Source of the DNA: Hymenolepis diminuta
Lineage: Eukaryota > Platyhelminthes > Cestoda > Cyclophyllidea > Hymenolepididae
Assembly (NCBI GenBank): GCA_900708905.1
Contig: CAADRB010000008.1
Span: forward strand, 3,394,941 to 3,458,940
Direction of reading: 5' to 3'
Length of the DNA: 64,000 nucleotides
Numbering within the stretch: the first letter of the stretch is position 1; every line of letters starts with the position of its first letter. The position numbers and the translations under genes are program-made. Below, one piece after another: positions 48,501-61,900 of this stretch. The notes under the pieces are model-generated. The model ran no database searches and had not been told where the DNA came from. It was given only the letters and a program-made list of their open reading frames with translations.

Positions 48501-51500
48501 CCGTCATGTGTTAGTGTAAAAAATGCGTACTTGTGCTTGTCCTTGTAGTCTCAGCAACGGCGTTTTACAAAGAGCAATCCGTGTTAGATTTCATGTACGA
48601 AGTTCTCGAGATGCAAGACCGCAGTGAGATGCGACGCAATCTCTCTGATAGCCAGCGGGTTAAATTCACCAAAGAAATCAAGGGCTTGAAGATTGAGATC
48701 ACGCATTGTGGAAATATTCGTCGAAAATATCGAGTGTGCAACGTCACTCGACGCTCGGCTATGAATCAACAGTTCCCATTGTTAACTGATGATGGTACCA
48801 CCGTTGACACGTCTGTGTCCGATTACTTCTTGAAACGTTATTCAATTTCGCTTAAGTAAGTTGAATGATTCCTTATTACACATCATACCGCTGAAATATT
48901 TCATGAGTAGTATACCTATTTCTCATTTTAGTTATCCTAACCTCCCGTGTTTGCAAGTTGGTCAGGAACAAAAGCATACATATCTGCCGATTGAAGTTTG
49001 TAACATGGTTGCTGGTCAGCGTTGCATTAAGAAGCTGACTGATATGCAGACTTCGACGATGATCAAGGCCACAGCTCGCTCTGCACCAGACCGAGAAAGG
49101 GAAATCACCCAACTCATGAATGCCAATAGATATGAATCCGATCCGCATCTTAGGGAATTCGGTATTTCGGTGATTCCACGTATGGTGGATATTCAGGGGC
49201 GTGTAATACCTGCGCCAAAGATTCAATACGGGGGGAGAACTAAGGCCCAAGCGTCACCCCAGCAGGGTGTTTGGGATATGAGAGGAAAGCAATTCTTCTC
49301 TGGTATTGAGATTAAAACTTGGGCCATCGCTTGCTTTGCACCAAAGAGAATTGTTCGTGAGGAATCATTGCAGTACGTCTTTACTCTTATTATTTGGTTA
49401 ATCTTATAGAAAAGTGGTCTATTAAAATTCATATCATAGATGAGTTGGATGGACAGGCGTATAGTTGTGTCAGGTTGGTGCAGCTGAAATTTGAGTTTCT
49501 CTTTTAAGAACTATTTTTTTAAATTTTTGAGGTATTTGTGGGTTTTAAGTTGGATGGGAACTTCGTTTTAGGGTCTGCTGTGTGGAATTTTTTTCCCGTA
49601 TTTCGTTTCCTTATAAACGAGGGATCTGAAGTCATGTTATTCCTAGTTTTACGTTTGTTAGCAGAAAGAATATACATCTGAAATTTTATAGGCTTTAAAG
49701 TTTCATTCCATCTTCATGCTAAACTCCGCCATTTACTTTTTATTTATGTATGTAATGGAAAATATATCGTAAGAGGTTACACTTGAGAGACGGTGAAAAC
49801 TTGCTAAGCCTTTGCTCCGCCAAATTGTTGAATCTTTCACTGCACCAAGATAAGAAATAAACGAAGTTTATTGATTTGCTGCTTAATTTTTTAAGCAAAG
49901 AACAACTCTGTATATTTTATGACAAACAAATATGCTTTAAGTCAATTATCTAATGTTTGTACCTATAAATGGAGCGTAGAATTAACTGTTTTAGCCTTAA
50001 AAATCTAGTCGTTAATTAATTTCATTTGATTAACAAGTGGTTAGATTTTGTTTTGTGTTAAGATACTTTATATACCATTTAATTCAACCACCTAAGTCAT
50101 TGTATTGTCGAAGTTGGTTTTGGTAGCGGTTTAAATTTTTGCTTTGCGGGGTAGATATTATGCATATTTAAATCAATCACCATTTAATTTTTCCCACTCT
50201 TCATTTTGCTTCTGCTTTATCATGTGATACGGCGTACTTTGTGTTATTTTCTTTTCCACTCTAGCTCGTGATTTTACGTAATAGAGTTTTCGTAATTGGT
50301 TCGTTGCTCTGGATTAGATTCTTTCTTTTCCATTAAAACTGAAGTGGAGGTCCTATTCCCGCCCAAGAAAGTGTTGAGGTGTTAATGATTAGCGTTTGAC
50401 TAATTGAGCGCAGTATATCTTGCAAATGCTGTGTCGGGTCGCCCTTAATACAGACCTGCAAAGAAAATGTCTTTACTGGAATGAAGGGGCTTAAAGATCT
50501 CTAAGTTTATGAAAGATGAAAATGGGGACCAAGGGGCATTAAAGTGTACATATATGAGAGGAAGCGATCATTTTACCACTACCCTGTCTTGCAATTTGCG
50601 CTTTTGGCTGAGTATATCTCAAGCTCTGGCCATTATTCTCCCATGTTGGTCTGAGTGTTGGCAGACAATGCCTGGACATTCTGAGTCATAAGTATGGGGA
50701 GTGAGGCTAGAAGCGCGTAGATTGGGGATCTAATGATTGTTCACGTAAGGGAATCATTCCAAGTTACTACATGATGAAAAGGTAATTTCATCTATGATGA
50801 TCTCCAGATTTGTATTTGTTCAGGAGCGTGCTAAGTTATTTACACACTATTCAATTCGAATATTACCAGTTTGGGTGCGAAGATCGCGGAGAATCAATGC
50901 ACAAGTACATTCTATATTGATAATAAGAACTTTCATGCAAAACTTTAGACCATAAGTTCTGTCATGGATGACCGATTGATTTAAACAAATTGCTAATGAA
51001 TGCTTAGATTGTGTTTGGAAGGACCAAATGAACTTGATAATATTGATAGACGATTTCGCATGAGTTTCTCACTCAATCTCCAAGATGTCTTTCTTCAGTC
51101 CAAATTCTTTAAGGTATGATTATGTGATTAAAAGTACTATTTCTTTTGTTTCACTTTCTGTAGGACTTTCATCAGTCAGCTGCAGAAGATTTCCAACGAT
51201 GCAGGAATGCCAATTCAGCAGAACCCCTGCTTCTGTAAGTACGCTACGGGTCAGGATCAAGTTGAACCCATGTTCCGATTCCTCAAGAGCAACCATCCCG
51301 GTCTTCAGCTCATTGTTGTCGTCCTGCCGGGAAAAACACCTGTCTATGGTAAGCCAATGGCTTTTTGGATAACTTTGCATTCATAGTATAGATCTGTTGA
51401 TGTGTATAGATTTAGGGTATGCGGTTCGGAAAGGGGTGTATGGTCATGGAAATGTATTTATTCTTAGGTCATTAGTCATGAATTTAAAGCTTGTACTTAC

Positions 51501-53915
51501 TAGCAAATGGATAAAGTTATAGAAAAGTAAGGATTAAGGTCACGATGTGTTGAAACATCACAGTAAAGAAAGCAAGAAGGCAAAAGTTTAATTACGGATA
51601 GGGTTTTAACGAGTAGATAGTTTCCACAGGTAGGTGGTTTTCGAAAATAGCGCTGTTTTCGTAGGTAGTTATGGTAGTATGGGCTTCTTCAATCGATGTA
51701 ACTTAAAATAGGCTACCATATGTTAGAACCGACTCTTGATCTGACCGCAGAGTTACCCAGTAGGAACTTAAGGTTAAAACTGAGGTTGGGTAAGTTTGCA
51801 ACTGATTATTTATTAGGTTTAGAGTTGGTAAAGACAGGTTAAAATGTTTAAGGGAATAGTGGGTCTAAGGGTGAACATAAGGTGAAGACAATCTGAAACT
51901 CATTTGATTGCGGGTGTTTAACCTCGAATAGTAATTTCATGTATATCAACGAGTTTTATTTATCTTTTTCTAGCCGAAGTCAAGCGAGTTGGTGACATCA
52001 TGTTTGGTCTAGCCACTCAGTGCGTTCAATCCAAGAATGTGAATAAGACTTCACCGCAGACACTCTCCAACCTCTGTCTCAAAATTAACGTCAAGTTGGG
52101 TGGGATCAATTCCATTCTCGTACCCACGGTGCGTCCCTCGGTATTCCGAGAGCCAATCATCTTCTTCGGTGCTGACGTCACACATCCTCCAGCCGGGGAT
52201 AAGACCAAGCCCTCGATTGCAGCGGTGGTAGCCAGTATGGACGCCCACCCAAGTCGATACTCAGCCACTGTGCGAGTGCAGTCACATCGGCAGGAGATTA
52301 TTCAAGATCTGGCTGCTATGGTTAAGAGTTTGCTGCTGCAGTTCTATCAATCGACAAGATTCAAGCCGGCAAGAATTATCTACTATCGAGATGGTGTTAG
52401 TGAAGGCCAGTTCTCAAACGTGAGTTTTTATCGATTTAGGTAGTGTATTCTGGCGAATATTGAAGTTCCATTTTCTGTTCTTTTTTTAAAATTGGCAATC
52501 CGATTTGTACAATACTCTTTTAGGAAGTGGATCACTAACTCTTGGGTGTGAGTCTTAACCATAATTTCCTTATGTAAACTTCCAAACATTTGTATCGACA
52601 GTGTAGTAATTTTTTCCTATAATGCTGAAACTACTTGATCTTGATATTAAATTTCAATATTGCCCTATAGACGTCGGCTTTTATGTCGGCATTAAATCGA
52701 TTATCTCTTCTAAATTCGAAAATCTGATCGTCTACTTAATTCCATTTTCATAAATGTATTTAAATACGCCTTTTCTTTTTGTAGGTTCTGAACCACGAGT
52801 TACGCGCTATTCGCGAGGCCTGTCTGAAGTTGGAAATCGATTACATGCCGGGCATAACCTTTGTGGTTGTTCAAAAGCGTCACCATACCCGTCTCTTCTG
52901 CGCCGACACAAAGGATCAAATGGGACGATCTGGAAACATTCCCGCCGGTACTACCGTGGATGATGTCATCACCCATCCCACCGAGTTCGATTTCTACCTT
53001 TGCTCGCACGCTGGCATTCAGGGCACCTCGAGACCTAGTCATTATCATGTCTTGTGGGACGATAACGAGTAGGTTTTTTATTAAGCCCATGTAAACGAAT
53101 GGAAATGTTTCATCTTAAAGATATGAGCCGAACGAACAGATGCGTAGATGTCAGTATTGTATGCGTTAGAGGGAGAGGAGAGCAAAAGAAATATTGTGTT
53201 ATTATTCTATTGCAAAGCATCCAAACATGTAACAACTCTATCTTAAGGTTCCTCTTTGAGTCTATGTCTGCGATATTAAAAGCTTATTGACTGATTGGTT
53301 TAACTGAGTAGTTATTCATGCCATTATCGTCTCATTTATAATCAAGTAAAACAGCAGAGCTCTGTCCATCTTTTTATTTTTGTATTATTTATTTCCGCTG
53401 TTTAACGTAGGGTTCTAAGTGTTATAGCAATTTAGACGCCCAAAGCATATCGATAACGAATAGTATTAATATGCCCAATGCTGGAAGCAGAGCCTTTAGG
53501 CACTTTTAAGGGTAGTTAAGATTTCTACCCTAGTTTTCATATTTCGGAAAGTGAAAGTAAATAGAGTAGTAACAAATGATCTAATTTTGCCAGTTAAAAG
53601 AAGATATGTACAATAAGTGGAAATTGAGATAGTAACTCCTTTTTTTCCCCTAGTTTCTCAGCTGATGATTTACAGAACCTAACATATCAACTTTGCCACA
53701 CCTACGTTCGTTGCACCCGTTCAGTATCCATTCCTGCCCCTGCCTACTACGCCCATCTAGTCGCATTCAGAGCCCGATACCATCTAGTTGAAAAGGAAAT
53801 AGACAGCGGGGAGGGCAGTCAAAAATCCGGCAACTCCGACGACCGAACCCCCGTTGCAATGTTACGTGCTGTTACTGTACACCCTGAGACTCTGCGTGTC
53901 ATGTACTTTGCTTAG
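45518..53915 (+). CDS. AGO1: Argonaute protein, AGO1-like, slicer-competent (nine exons, start exon missing)
   Basis: Exons: 45518-46013, 46843-47148, 48271-48407, 48549-48855, 48932-49372, 51164-51348, 51974-52419, 52785-53068, 53654-53915. All junctions are GT-AG and in phase, giving at least 953 residues. The first ~110 residues are Ser/Gly/Asn-rich. Then come N and linker domains ([21 protein letters not shown]), PAZ (exons 4-5: [22 protein letters not shown]), MID (exons 6-7) and PIWI (exons 7-9). The DEDH tetrad is complete: Asp 52174-52176 (GADVTHP), Glu 52294-52296, Asp 52390-52392 ([10 protein letters not shown]), His 53754-53756 (YYAHLVAF). MID 5'-phosphate contacts are kept: Tyr and Lys in VYAEVK, Gln in ATQCVQ, both Lys in CLKINVK. 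It should bind microRNAs in the cytoplasm and be able to cut targets. It belongs to the AGO rather than the PIWI clade by high conservation throughout, ending MYFA. Exon 1 has no in-frame ATG after its acceptor and needs one base from upstream. Confidence 0.97.
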
Positions 53916-54035
53916 TCACAATCAACCAGCCAATCGGTCATTTATCTGTATTGAAATTACTCTTTCCCATTTTTCATTTCTCGACCTCATCTCCGTCTTT
54001 TCTTTCTGTTTTTTTTTTCGCTCTTGCCATCTCAT

Positions 54036-54343
54036 AATAAACCCACGTAAGGTTGAGGCGTGAATGTCTCGGAAGATTTGTGGAAAAAGGCGCTGCTTCA
54101 ATGTTGTGTGCTTGACAAAATCTGAGGCATTGTAAATCACTCCCACCTCGTTTCATCCTCCGCGCAGCATTTCCATTTAATATCTATCTTGTCCTTCTTT
54201 CTTGAACACCCACTCATTCCTTTTATCTCCCTATTATTGCGTCCACAATGTCGTAATTTTGATGTTGTCTCTGAGACCCCATGTACTTTAGTTATTGTTG
54301 TTTGCCAAATATAGTCTTAATAATAATATTCCTATTCAATAAA
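54036..54343 (+). terminator. Argonaute 3' UTR with two AATAAA signals
   Basis: AATAAA occurs at 54036-54041 (about 120 bases after the TAG) and at 54338-54343 (about 425 bases after). Either or both may be used. The interval is pyrimidine-rich and non-coding. Confidence 0.5.
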
Positions 54344-56164
54344 CTCCTATAGCACGGTTCTTACTATAATATTGTCTTGAAATGTTCTTGTGGGGATTTG
54401 AAATTTTATGATGTTAATTCGACCGAAATTTCCGAACGTTGAACATTTCCCAATAATAAACTGCTACTTAAATTTGTGCGGTGTGCCATATAAATGACCG
54501 TGTGATTTAATATTCAAAGAAAAACGTGGTTTCTACAACTTTACTACTCTAGTAATATTTTGCAGCACAAAGTGGCGTGAATAGGCCTTTACTCACTTTA
54601 ATGATAATATGAACTGAAAACAGGACCGATCACTTACCATTATTATCCGGAATACATGCCGTACTCATTCGATAAGCAGGGTCAATATTTTATCAGATTC
54701 TGCAACCGGTCACTTATTAAGCCAATATGTTTATGGTTGCACTCTTGCATAATTTAATATCTAATATCACAGCTTACAAAGCTCTGGTAATTTAATGCTT
54801 TTAACTGCCTCGTCTCTGCTATGATAAAATCGTAAGCTGCTGATTATCACATAAGGTGATTCTGCCTTCTCAACCCTAGAGAAAAATAGAATTGAAGTCG
54901 CAAAATCGACCATTATCATTACAAAACATTACATTAAGCACTAGACGTCGTAGACCAAGCATTTGCTGAAGTTCAGGGGGACGAGTCCTGACATTTGAAT
55001 TTTGGAAAATGAACTATGCATTTATCGTACAACCTGAATGCAAAAATTAAATGTGCTAAGACCCTGATACTCTGATATTGTTCTTCGATCTCCTATTTAT
55101 CATTTGTTTGACTTTCTGCTAATTGATTCCAGCTGCTTCCCATTACCAATTTTTGTTATTGTCACGTATTATTCTTTTTTGTGATAATAACAAACGTTGC
55201 TTAAATTTACAAGGTTGGAAAACGACATCTATCCCACCTTCATATTTGTAATAAGGTTGGTTACTATTGGGTAAGATTTGGAGTTGGAAAATCTTACCAA
55301 CTTAGCTCAAGACGGAAAAGGTGCCTCTGATTAAAAAACTCTTTTCTACGTATGCTGATATTAAACAACTTCGACACTAAATTTAATCATCAGATGCACA
55401 CTGTTTAGCATTGCTCTAGCATCTTTTACGAAGAGGCGAGCGCTTTGTACTTTGTATTTTTAAGTAGATAAGCAAATATAATTTATGAATATTCTCCAAC
55501 TATTAGTCATCCATTTAATTAACAGGCAGACGAGGTGGTTAGTTGACTATTATTTCCGTTTATAATAAGCCTCATGATTTTCGATAAGTCAGCTGCAGAT
55601 TATCTGGACCACGCTTTGTTGGGTTCTATTTATCTTAAACCAAAAGTACATGTCTTCACTGAGCTTATCCGTGACTGAGACATTTTTTGTCTCTATGTGG
55701 CATGGTTAGATACTTTATGTCATTTGTATTTCGTAAGTAGCTATGCAGGCGTCTTCTCTCATTTCCAGCTCTCTGCTATTTCTAGTCTTTAGATATACCC
55801 TATGGTGTCCAATGGACGTAATAACATACAACACAGATAGTGGAACCGATTAGCTGCTTAGTTGGCCAATAAGTAGACTGTGGTTAAATTGAGCATGAAA
55901 GACATAATAATCGGTAAACCATTGTCGAAGGGTTGAAATCTGCGAATTTTGCTAAGATGTATCGAAAATATGCTATCAACATTTATAAATATTCCCTTTG
56001 AACAGCAGAACTTCCTAAAGACTATGAGTAGAATATCGAAAGTTAAGTAAGAGCCTAGCAAGTTATTTAATGACAAAATAGAATGAATGGAGAAAAATAG
56101 ATGAAGGAACACCGAAAGATGTGGTAAAATGAGCTGACTCACAATGGCGTAATGGTGGAAAATG
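54344..56164. other. Intergenic stretch
   Basis: Spacer between the convergent Argonaute and kinase genes, upstream of the mariner insertion. No gene or recognisable repeat was found. Confidence 0.45.
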
Positions 56165-56166
56165 TA

Positions 56167-57461
56167 TCAGAGTGTAACAGAAGTTCTGTCCCTTTTTTAA
56201 ATTTGAATTAAAGTGAAAATTTTGTCAAAAATTCATATATTTAGTGTTCAACATAGTCACCATTTCCATTAAATACGTCTTCCCATCTTGCCATAAGCTT
56301 TCTCATTCTTTTTTCATAAAATTTATCCAGTTTGGACTCAAAAAGAGAAACTAGCTTCTCCATTTCGACCTCTTCTCTTGAAGTAAACCTTTGTCCCAGT
56401 AAACGATTCTGTAAGCTCCTGAAAAGATAAAAATCAGTTGGTGCAAGATCGGGAGAATATGGTGGGTGATGCATGACTTCCCAGCCGAATTCTTCAACAA
56501 GATTTTTGGTTGCTCTTGAAATATTGGGTCTGGTACTGTCATAGTGCAGAATCACTCCTTTTCGATTGATCAAAGAAGGCTGTTTTCCTGCCGTTAACTA
56601 CCTTTAAACGAGTTAGCTGCTGGCAGTAAACTTCAGATATTATTGTTTGATTGTCGCCCATTAATTCATAATAAACAATTCCCTTTAAATCTCACCATAC
56701 ACACAAAAGAATTTTTTCGGGTGCAGTCCACTTCTCGGTTGAGGAATTGGCATGAACCACGACATAGCCACTGCCTTTTGCACTTAATATTGTTGTAAAG
56801 GATCCACTTCTCGTCACTGTCAGTCAGGATTCCGCCTAAAATAGGTGCCTGAAGTTTATGAGAACACAGTGAAACACAACAGGTTACGCACTGTTGTTCA
56901 TTGATTTCTAACAATTCCCATTTCCCATGTGGGATCCATTTCCCGGTCTTTGAGACTTTATCAAATCTTTTCATTTCCTTACATATGGCCATATGGCGGC
57001 TTACGTTAAAAAATTTGCTCAGTTCTCTAGTAGTGCAGGTTGGATTTTCATCAATAGTAACGTACAATTGCTCAGAACTGAGTTTTTTTTGACCATCCAG
57101 CTCTCGGTTCGCCTTTCAGGCTTAAGTCATCCTTTTTGAAACCACCTGCAGAAAACCACCCTCCGCAGGTCTTTTCATTCACAATATCTTTTGCATAAGT
57201 GTCTGAGTGTTTTCGCTGCTGAACTTGCCATATTTCCTTCATGAAATTCAAACAGTAAAGTATGCCAGATATGCTCTTTATTTGGAGTGTACATTAGGGC
57301 TGGAAATAATAATTGATAACAATGATTATCACACAATCTGAAAGAAGAAATAGTTTTATTAAGTACTATTGATAAGCATACAGTGTTAGCTAGCTAAGTT
57401 GAAGTAATCATGCCGTAAACACATGGCTCAAAAATTGGACAGAACTTCTGTTATAATCTGA
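56167..57461 (-). mobile_element. Complete mariner element with TIRs and TA duplication, inactive
   Basis: The element is 1,295 bases long, normal for mariner. Its ends are inverted repeats of about 25 bases (56167-56191 and 57437-57461) that differ at two positions. Each starts TCAGA and contains TAACAGAAGTTCTGTCC. TA dinucleotides at 56165-56166 and 57462-57463 are the target duplication. The transposase reads on the minus strand and is broken (see the pseudogene entry). Near-identical TIRs but several coding lesions suggest a moderately old copy. Confidence 0.95.
56241..57231 (-). pseudogene. Mariner transposase, frame-broken
   Basis: The reading starts at ATG 57231 and would end at 56241, about 330 codons, close to the usual 345. 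An N-terminal helix-turn-helix region follows with frameshifts and stops. The frame 57067-56666 contains TTRELSKFFNVS and DEKWILYNN. The last frame, 56573-56241, contains HYDSTRP and PPYSPDLAPTDFYLF. The catalytic residues are all visible: Asp in the DEKW motif, Asp in HYD, and a third Asp exactly 34 residues after the second, the DD34D signature of mariner. The second motif departs from the usual HDN (YDS). Frame changes near 57180 and about 56600 rule out a functional product from this copy. Confidence 0.92.
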
Positions 57462-57463
57462 TA

Positions 57464-58910
57464 CTTTACTGGTCTGGTATGAGGGCGTACAAACGAAGGC
57501 TTAGGTACTCGATTTGAATCACAGCGCATCCAGTGACGTGGTAGAATCGAATTTCTCATAAGAGCAACTCCAGAAAATCTCAACTATACCCTAGTTAAAT
57601 GTAGTTAACACATTTTGTGGAAGTAAATTTTGTGCCATCGAGACTGAAAGATATGAAGAATGCAAACCAATAATTGATAAGGAAGTAAACTTTGAGTGTA
57701 TTGGTGGAATGCGCTGTCCAATGTTGCACAAATCATAAACTCGAAAAACGTAATTGCATGGCGGTTTAAGGTTCTCTAATGCACAGTATTTCGTAGTTAG
57801 CCTGTACCGTGGTTATTCTTCAATCCGCGACTAAAGCTACGTATTTTTATTAGACTATGATAATAGTTGAAGTTATAGTTTGAATCTATCTAGGTCAACG
57901 TATCTGTTCAAGGAGCTTTAGGTACTTATTAATACAAAATTAGACGATAAATCTTAGTGAGTGCTTAAAGCACACTAAGGTCGCAGTTAAAATAAATAGG
58001 ACAACACATTAGCTTAAATATAGCTTTATATTTATCCTGATTAGACCAATTGTCAAGTCTAAGTCAAACCCTGGCATCAACAACAGTAATAGCGACAGGG
58101 GATGAGAAAACTTGAGGAATGGGAGCTGTCCTTCTCGGAACAATGCACGCACCCTAATACCCTGAGTAATGTCTAACACCATCAGAGCACTAAAATTTTG
58201 CTTTCAACTAACTCTAAGACATGCGGAACAAAATATAATATCCCAGTTGCTTAACAAAACTTTTATTCAAATTTGTCATTTATTATTTTTGGAGCCACCC
58301 CTCGAAATAATAATACTTCGTCATAGCTATTTTGTGCTGTCTTAAATTTAGGGCGAAGAATAAAGTCCCAGTTACGTCCTAGATAACCATCCCCCTATTG
58401 ACATTATGCCAGACAGACCCATAAGACAAACTCTAACTTGAAACAACCACGAATAAACGTATTCAGCTACTTTACTAACTTTTAACTTGGGTTACAATGG
58501 AGCTGGTAATTTAGCAGCTCTGTGATGGAAGTTTATCGACTCCAGTTAATTGATGAAAGATTTAAACGTACATCCAGACAGGCTAAACAAAAAATCACTT
58601 AACCTGAAGTTTGACGTCCAAAAGTACTATTCGGTCCTTGTTATGCACCTCCCACATATTTTTTTTCAGTAAAACGATGCTATTACACAATCAAATCATC
58701 AACTTTAATAATAATAAGCGGTATTAATAAGGATGAGGGAGGGGAGGTCAACAAAGTTTAATAAAGAAGGAGAGGAGAGAGGTAGGGACAAGAAGATTAG
58801 CATCATCGTCACCATCATTGACACACAGTTTGGTTTACACAAAGAGCGGAGGAGAAAAATAAACAACGAGAACACAGTCAGAGGATTTAAATTGGAAGTC
58901 GAGATACAAC
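57464..58910. other. Intergenic stretch, 3' flank of the kinase gene
   Basis: Non-coding, on the downstream side of the minus-strand kinase gene. No clear polyadenylation signal was found close to its stop. Purine-rich around 58730-58790. No gene is supported. Confidence 0.4.
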
Positions 58911-61900
58911 TTATTTTGCTGGCGGCGGCTCATACATAGGCAAAGGAGCCCGCTTATTGCGATGCCTTCGGTGCGGAGGAATTGAGGAAGTGTTTGAGGT
59001 GTCCGAAAATATTATTTTGCCCGCGGAAGAGCTTGAAAGAGTAGCAACTCGACCTCCCTGTTGTTGATGGTCCGAGTCGCCCATCGAGTGTCCATCGTCA
59101 AAGTTGGATCGAAGGCTCTGAGTGGTAGCAGCGAGATTTGTGGATCCCGGGTCGCCTACCGAAGAGCCGTGGACCATCAAACTTCCCTCCATTGTGACGT
59201 TGTTACTCAAGCCCCGAGAACCACTACCGGTTGCGTGACGGAAGCGGTTGCGAATTGAGGAGATGGAATCAGAGAACCATCTAGTCAGTCGAGAAGTTGG
59301 GCCTCTACGGTGACGGGGTTTGACACCTCGTGCATTTGGACGAGGACTTGATAATGTCTCCACGGTGTGCAGACGTGGTGCTGGCTCTGCCGAAGACCGG
59401 CTCTGAAAGAAATAGAATTAAAAGCATTATTACTATTCGACTCATTTTCACTGATGGTTATATGCTTAAGAACAGTTTGAGTGTACTCAAATTCGATCAA
59501 CAGTCTTATAGTGTGTTTCGCAATTAGGTCTCCCTTTCATCAGTCAGGGGACTCAAGTGCATCGATTGTTAACTTAAAATATTAATATGGATAAATAGTC
59601 GTAAGTTCACAAATTAAATATTACTGAAATTTTCAACCTAGAAATTAGGAACCGATTTGAGGTCGAGCGAAATACACAATAGAAATTAATCAAACTATGA
59701 AAAATATTAAAGCAAAGCAAATGACTTGAGATGAACTCAATGGGAATCCCTAATTCTTTTTGAACTGTCTCTGTGAAACACGAAACCTCGGATATTCAGG
59801 TTCAGATCCAAATGATGTGAAGAATGTCACAGATTGTCACCTCTATAATATCATCGCAAATGACAGAGCCAAAAAACAGAATAAGATTATTAATTGCCCC
59901 CGAACGATTGGAGATGTCTGAAATATACATTTTTAAGGAATTTACCGCCTTCGATATCGATGTCTTAATTAAAAAGCCTCAGATTGCGCTATAACTCCCC
60001 GTAGGTAGAAGACAAATGCAAAACAAACGATAGTAAATTCATGAGCTTTAAATATTCATTAAAATAATGAACTGAAGACATCAATTTTACTAATATTACC
60101 AGAGAAATATACCCACCGAACTGGTTCTCTGTTGTTGCAATTGTTGCGAAAGCTGCATTCTCCTTTGCTGTTCCTCCTCCATATGCCTCGCCAGTGAAGA
60201 CAACTGCTCCGAAGTCAACGCACCAGCAGTAATCGTCGAGTGTATCCACCTATGACTCTCATCCACAGGTAAGTCTTGAGGCGAAGTTGGTTGTTGGCTG
60301 CCTTCCACGATAGTTGAGAAAGTGGGCTGAGAGTGTCTACCATAGACACGTGGAGAAATCGGAGCGGTCAAAGTAGGTCGAAAGGCCACCCCTAAATCGG
60401 GTGGAAAGATATCAGGTGGACGAATAAAGGGTTGGAGATCTTCGGAGGATGGCTCTTCTATTTCCGGTTGGGCCTGTTTCTGTTGATGGTGAAAAGTACT
60501 GCCAATGGCAACAAAGGGATCTGATGAACCGTAGTCCATAATGCCTAAACGGGCTAGTGACTCTTCTAAAGGACCACTAACTCCGCTAGTATCCCTCCAA
60601 CTTCCAAAACTATAGGGTTGGATCTCGTCGATCACTCCGGATTCTTGATGGGTTGAAGGTAGAGGAGGCCAGTTGTGGTAGGTCTGTGGGAAAGGGAAAA
60701 GACAATGATAGATTACTATGCTGTGAATTATGTATTATACCGAATACATGCATTCGCTCCACTTAGTTTTTACTCAATCTAAGAGTGGTTGATACTTAGA
60801 TTATCCCTTTTCAAAGAGAGGCCTAAGAGATCTCTACTCTCAATTTTGGGTAAAAAACGCTCCTACATATTCTCAAGCCTCAAAGAAAGTGCCCACAATC
60901 ACTTAGTAAGAACGAATGTAATTGCATCAGTAAAGCTATTTTACGAGTGAAATTAGTCCTAGAAATCCTCTTACAAAATTAATGATCTTCCTAAAGGATA
61001 ACAGAAAGCCACAATTCCTTCCAAAATAATAAGACGAAAAGTTAAGTAGAGGTACGTACATTTCCGATTGAGTGAAAGAAAGAAAGACGTAGGAAGAGAA
61101 ATTTGAAATCGGAAGGTGCGGTGATTTGCGTAATTGATTTATTACCGAGTTAATCACATGGTGTCCCATCCAACTATTTGTGTAGATGCAGTCTGTAGAT
61201 AAAGAACTGCGCGTAACGTGTATGTCTGACTTTGCTAATTTGAGCCCGTTCTCAACATCTTTTCTATCCCCTCTTTTATATCATTTAATACACTTATTGT
61301 TAACCGAAAAGGTGACTCAAATACATAATAGATGATTGCAATTGTCAACAAATCATTAATGTTTGTGATAACACGAGGGGTATCTTTACAAGAAAAGCAT
61401 TGTGCTAAAACTTTCTAACTTACTCTCAATTGTCGTAGGACGGAAGCTGGAGCAATCTGCCGTTGTTCATCAACAAACTGGTTCTGATCTTGCTTCGATG
61501 AAATCATGACAACACCCTCAGTTTCACCTTCAAATGATTTGACACTGAACCGTGTAGGAGAACACCGTGGAGATGGGTGATGAGACGTCTCCTCAACCTC
61601 CTTCTCTTCTTCTGTTAATTTAATCACGTCATGAGGAATGTGCCCTGACGCGCACAGTGACTTGATTTCAGGGAGTGTAAAGATTCGCGCACCTGATTAG
61701 TAAAAGTATTATTTAATAAACGCAATAGCTACTTAAGTGTATTTAAGTAGTTATTGCATTAAGCGAAAACTAACTGACCGGTTTCATCAATATGAGGCGC
61801 TTCAAACCGTGGGGTTGGGCGACGCAGGTAGATGAGGGGATCCAGCCAACAGGGAAAGCCACGAGGTATTAGATGGGAACAATGGGGATTTCTGGTTGGA

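Noticed and set aside
48221..49432. Minus-strand frames up to 124 codons across Argonaute exons
   Set aside because: Opposite-strand shadows of conserved Argonaute coding sequence.
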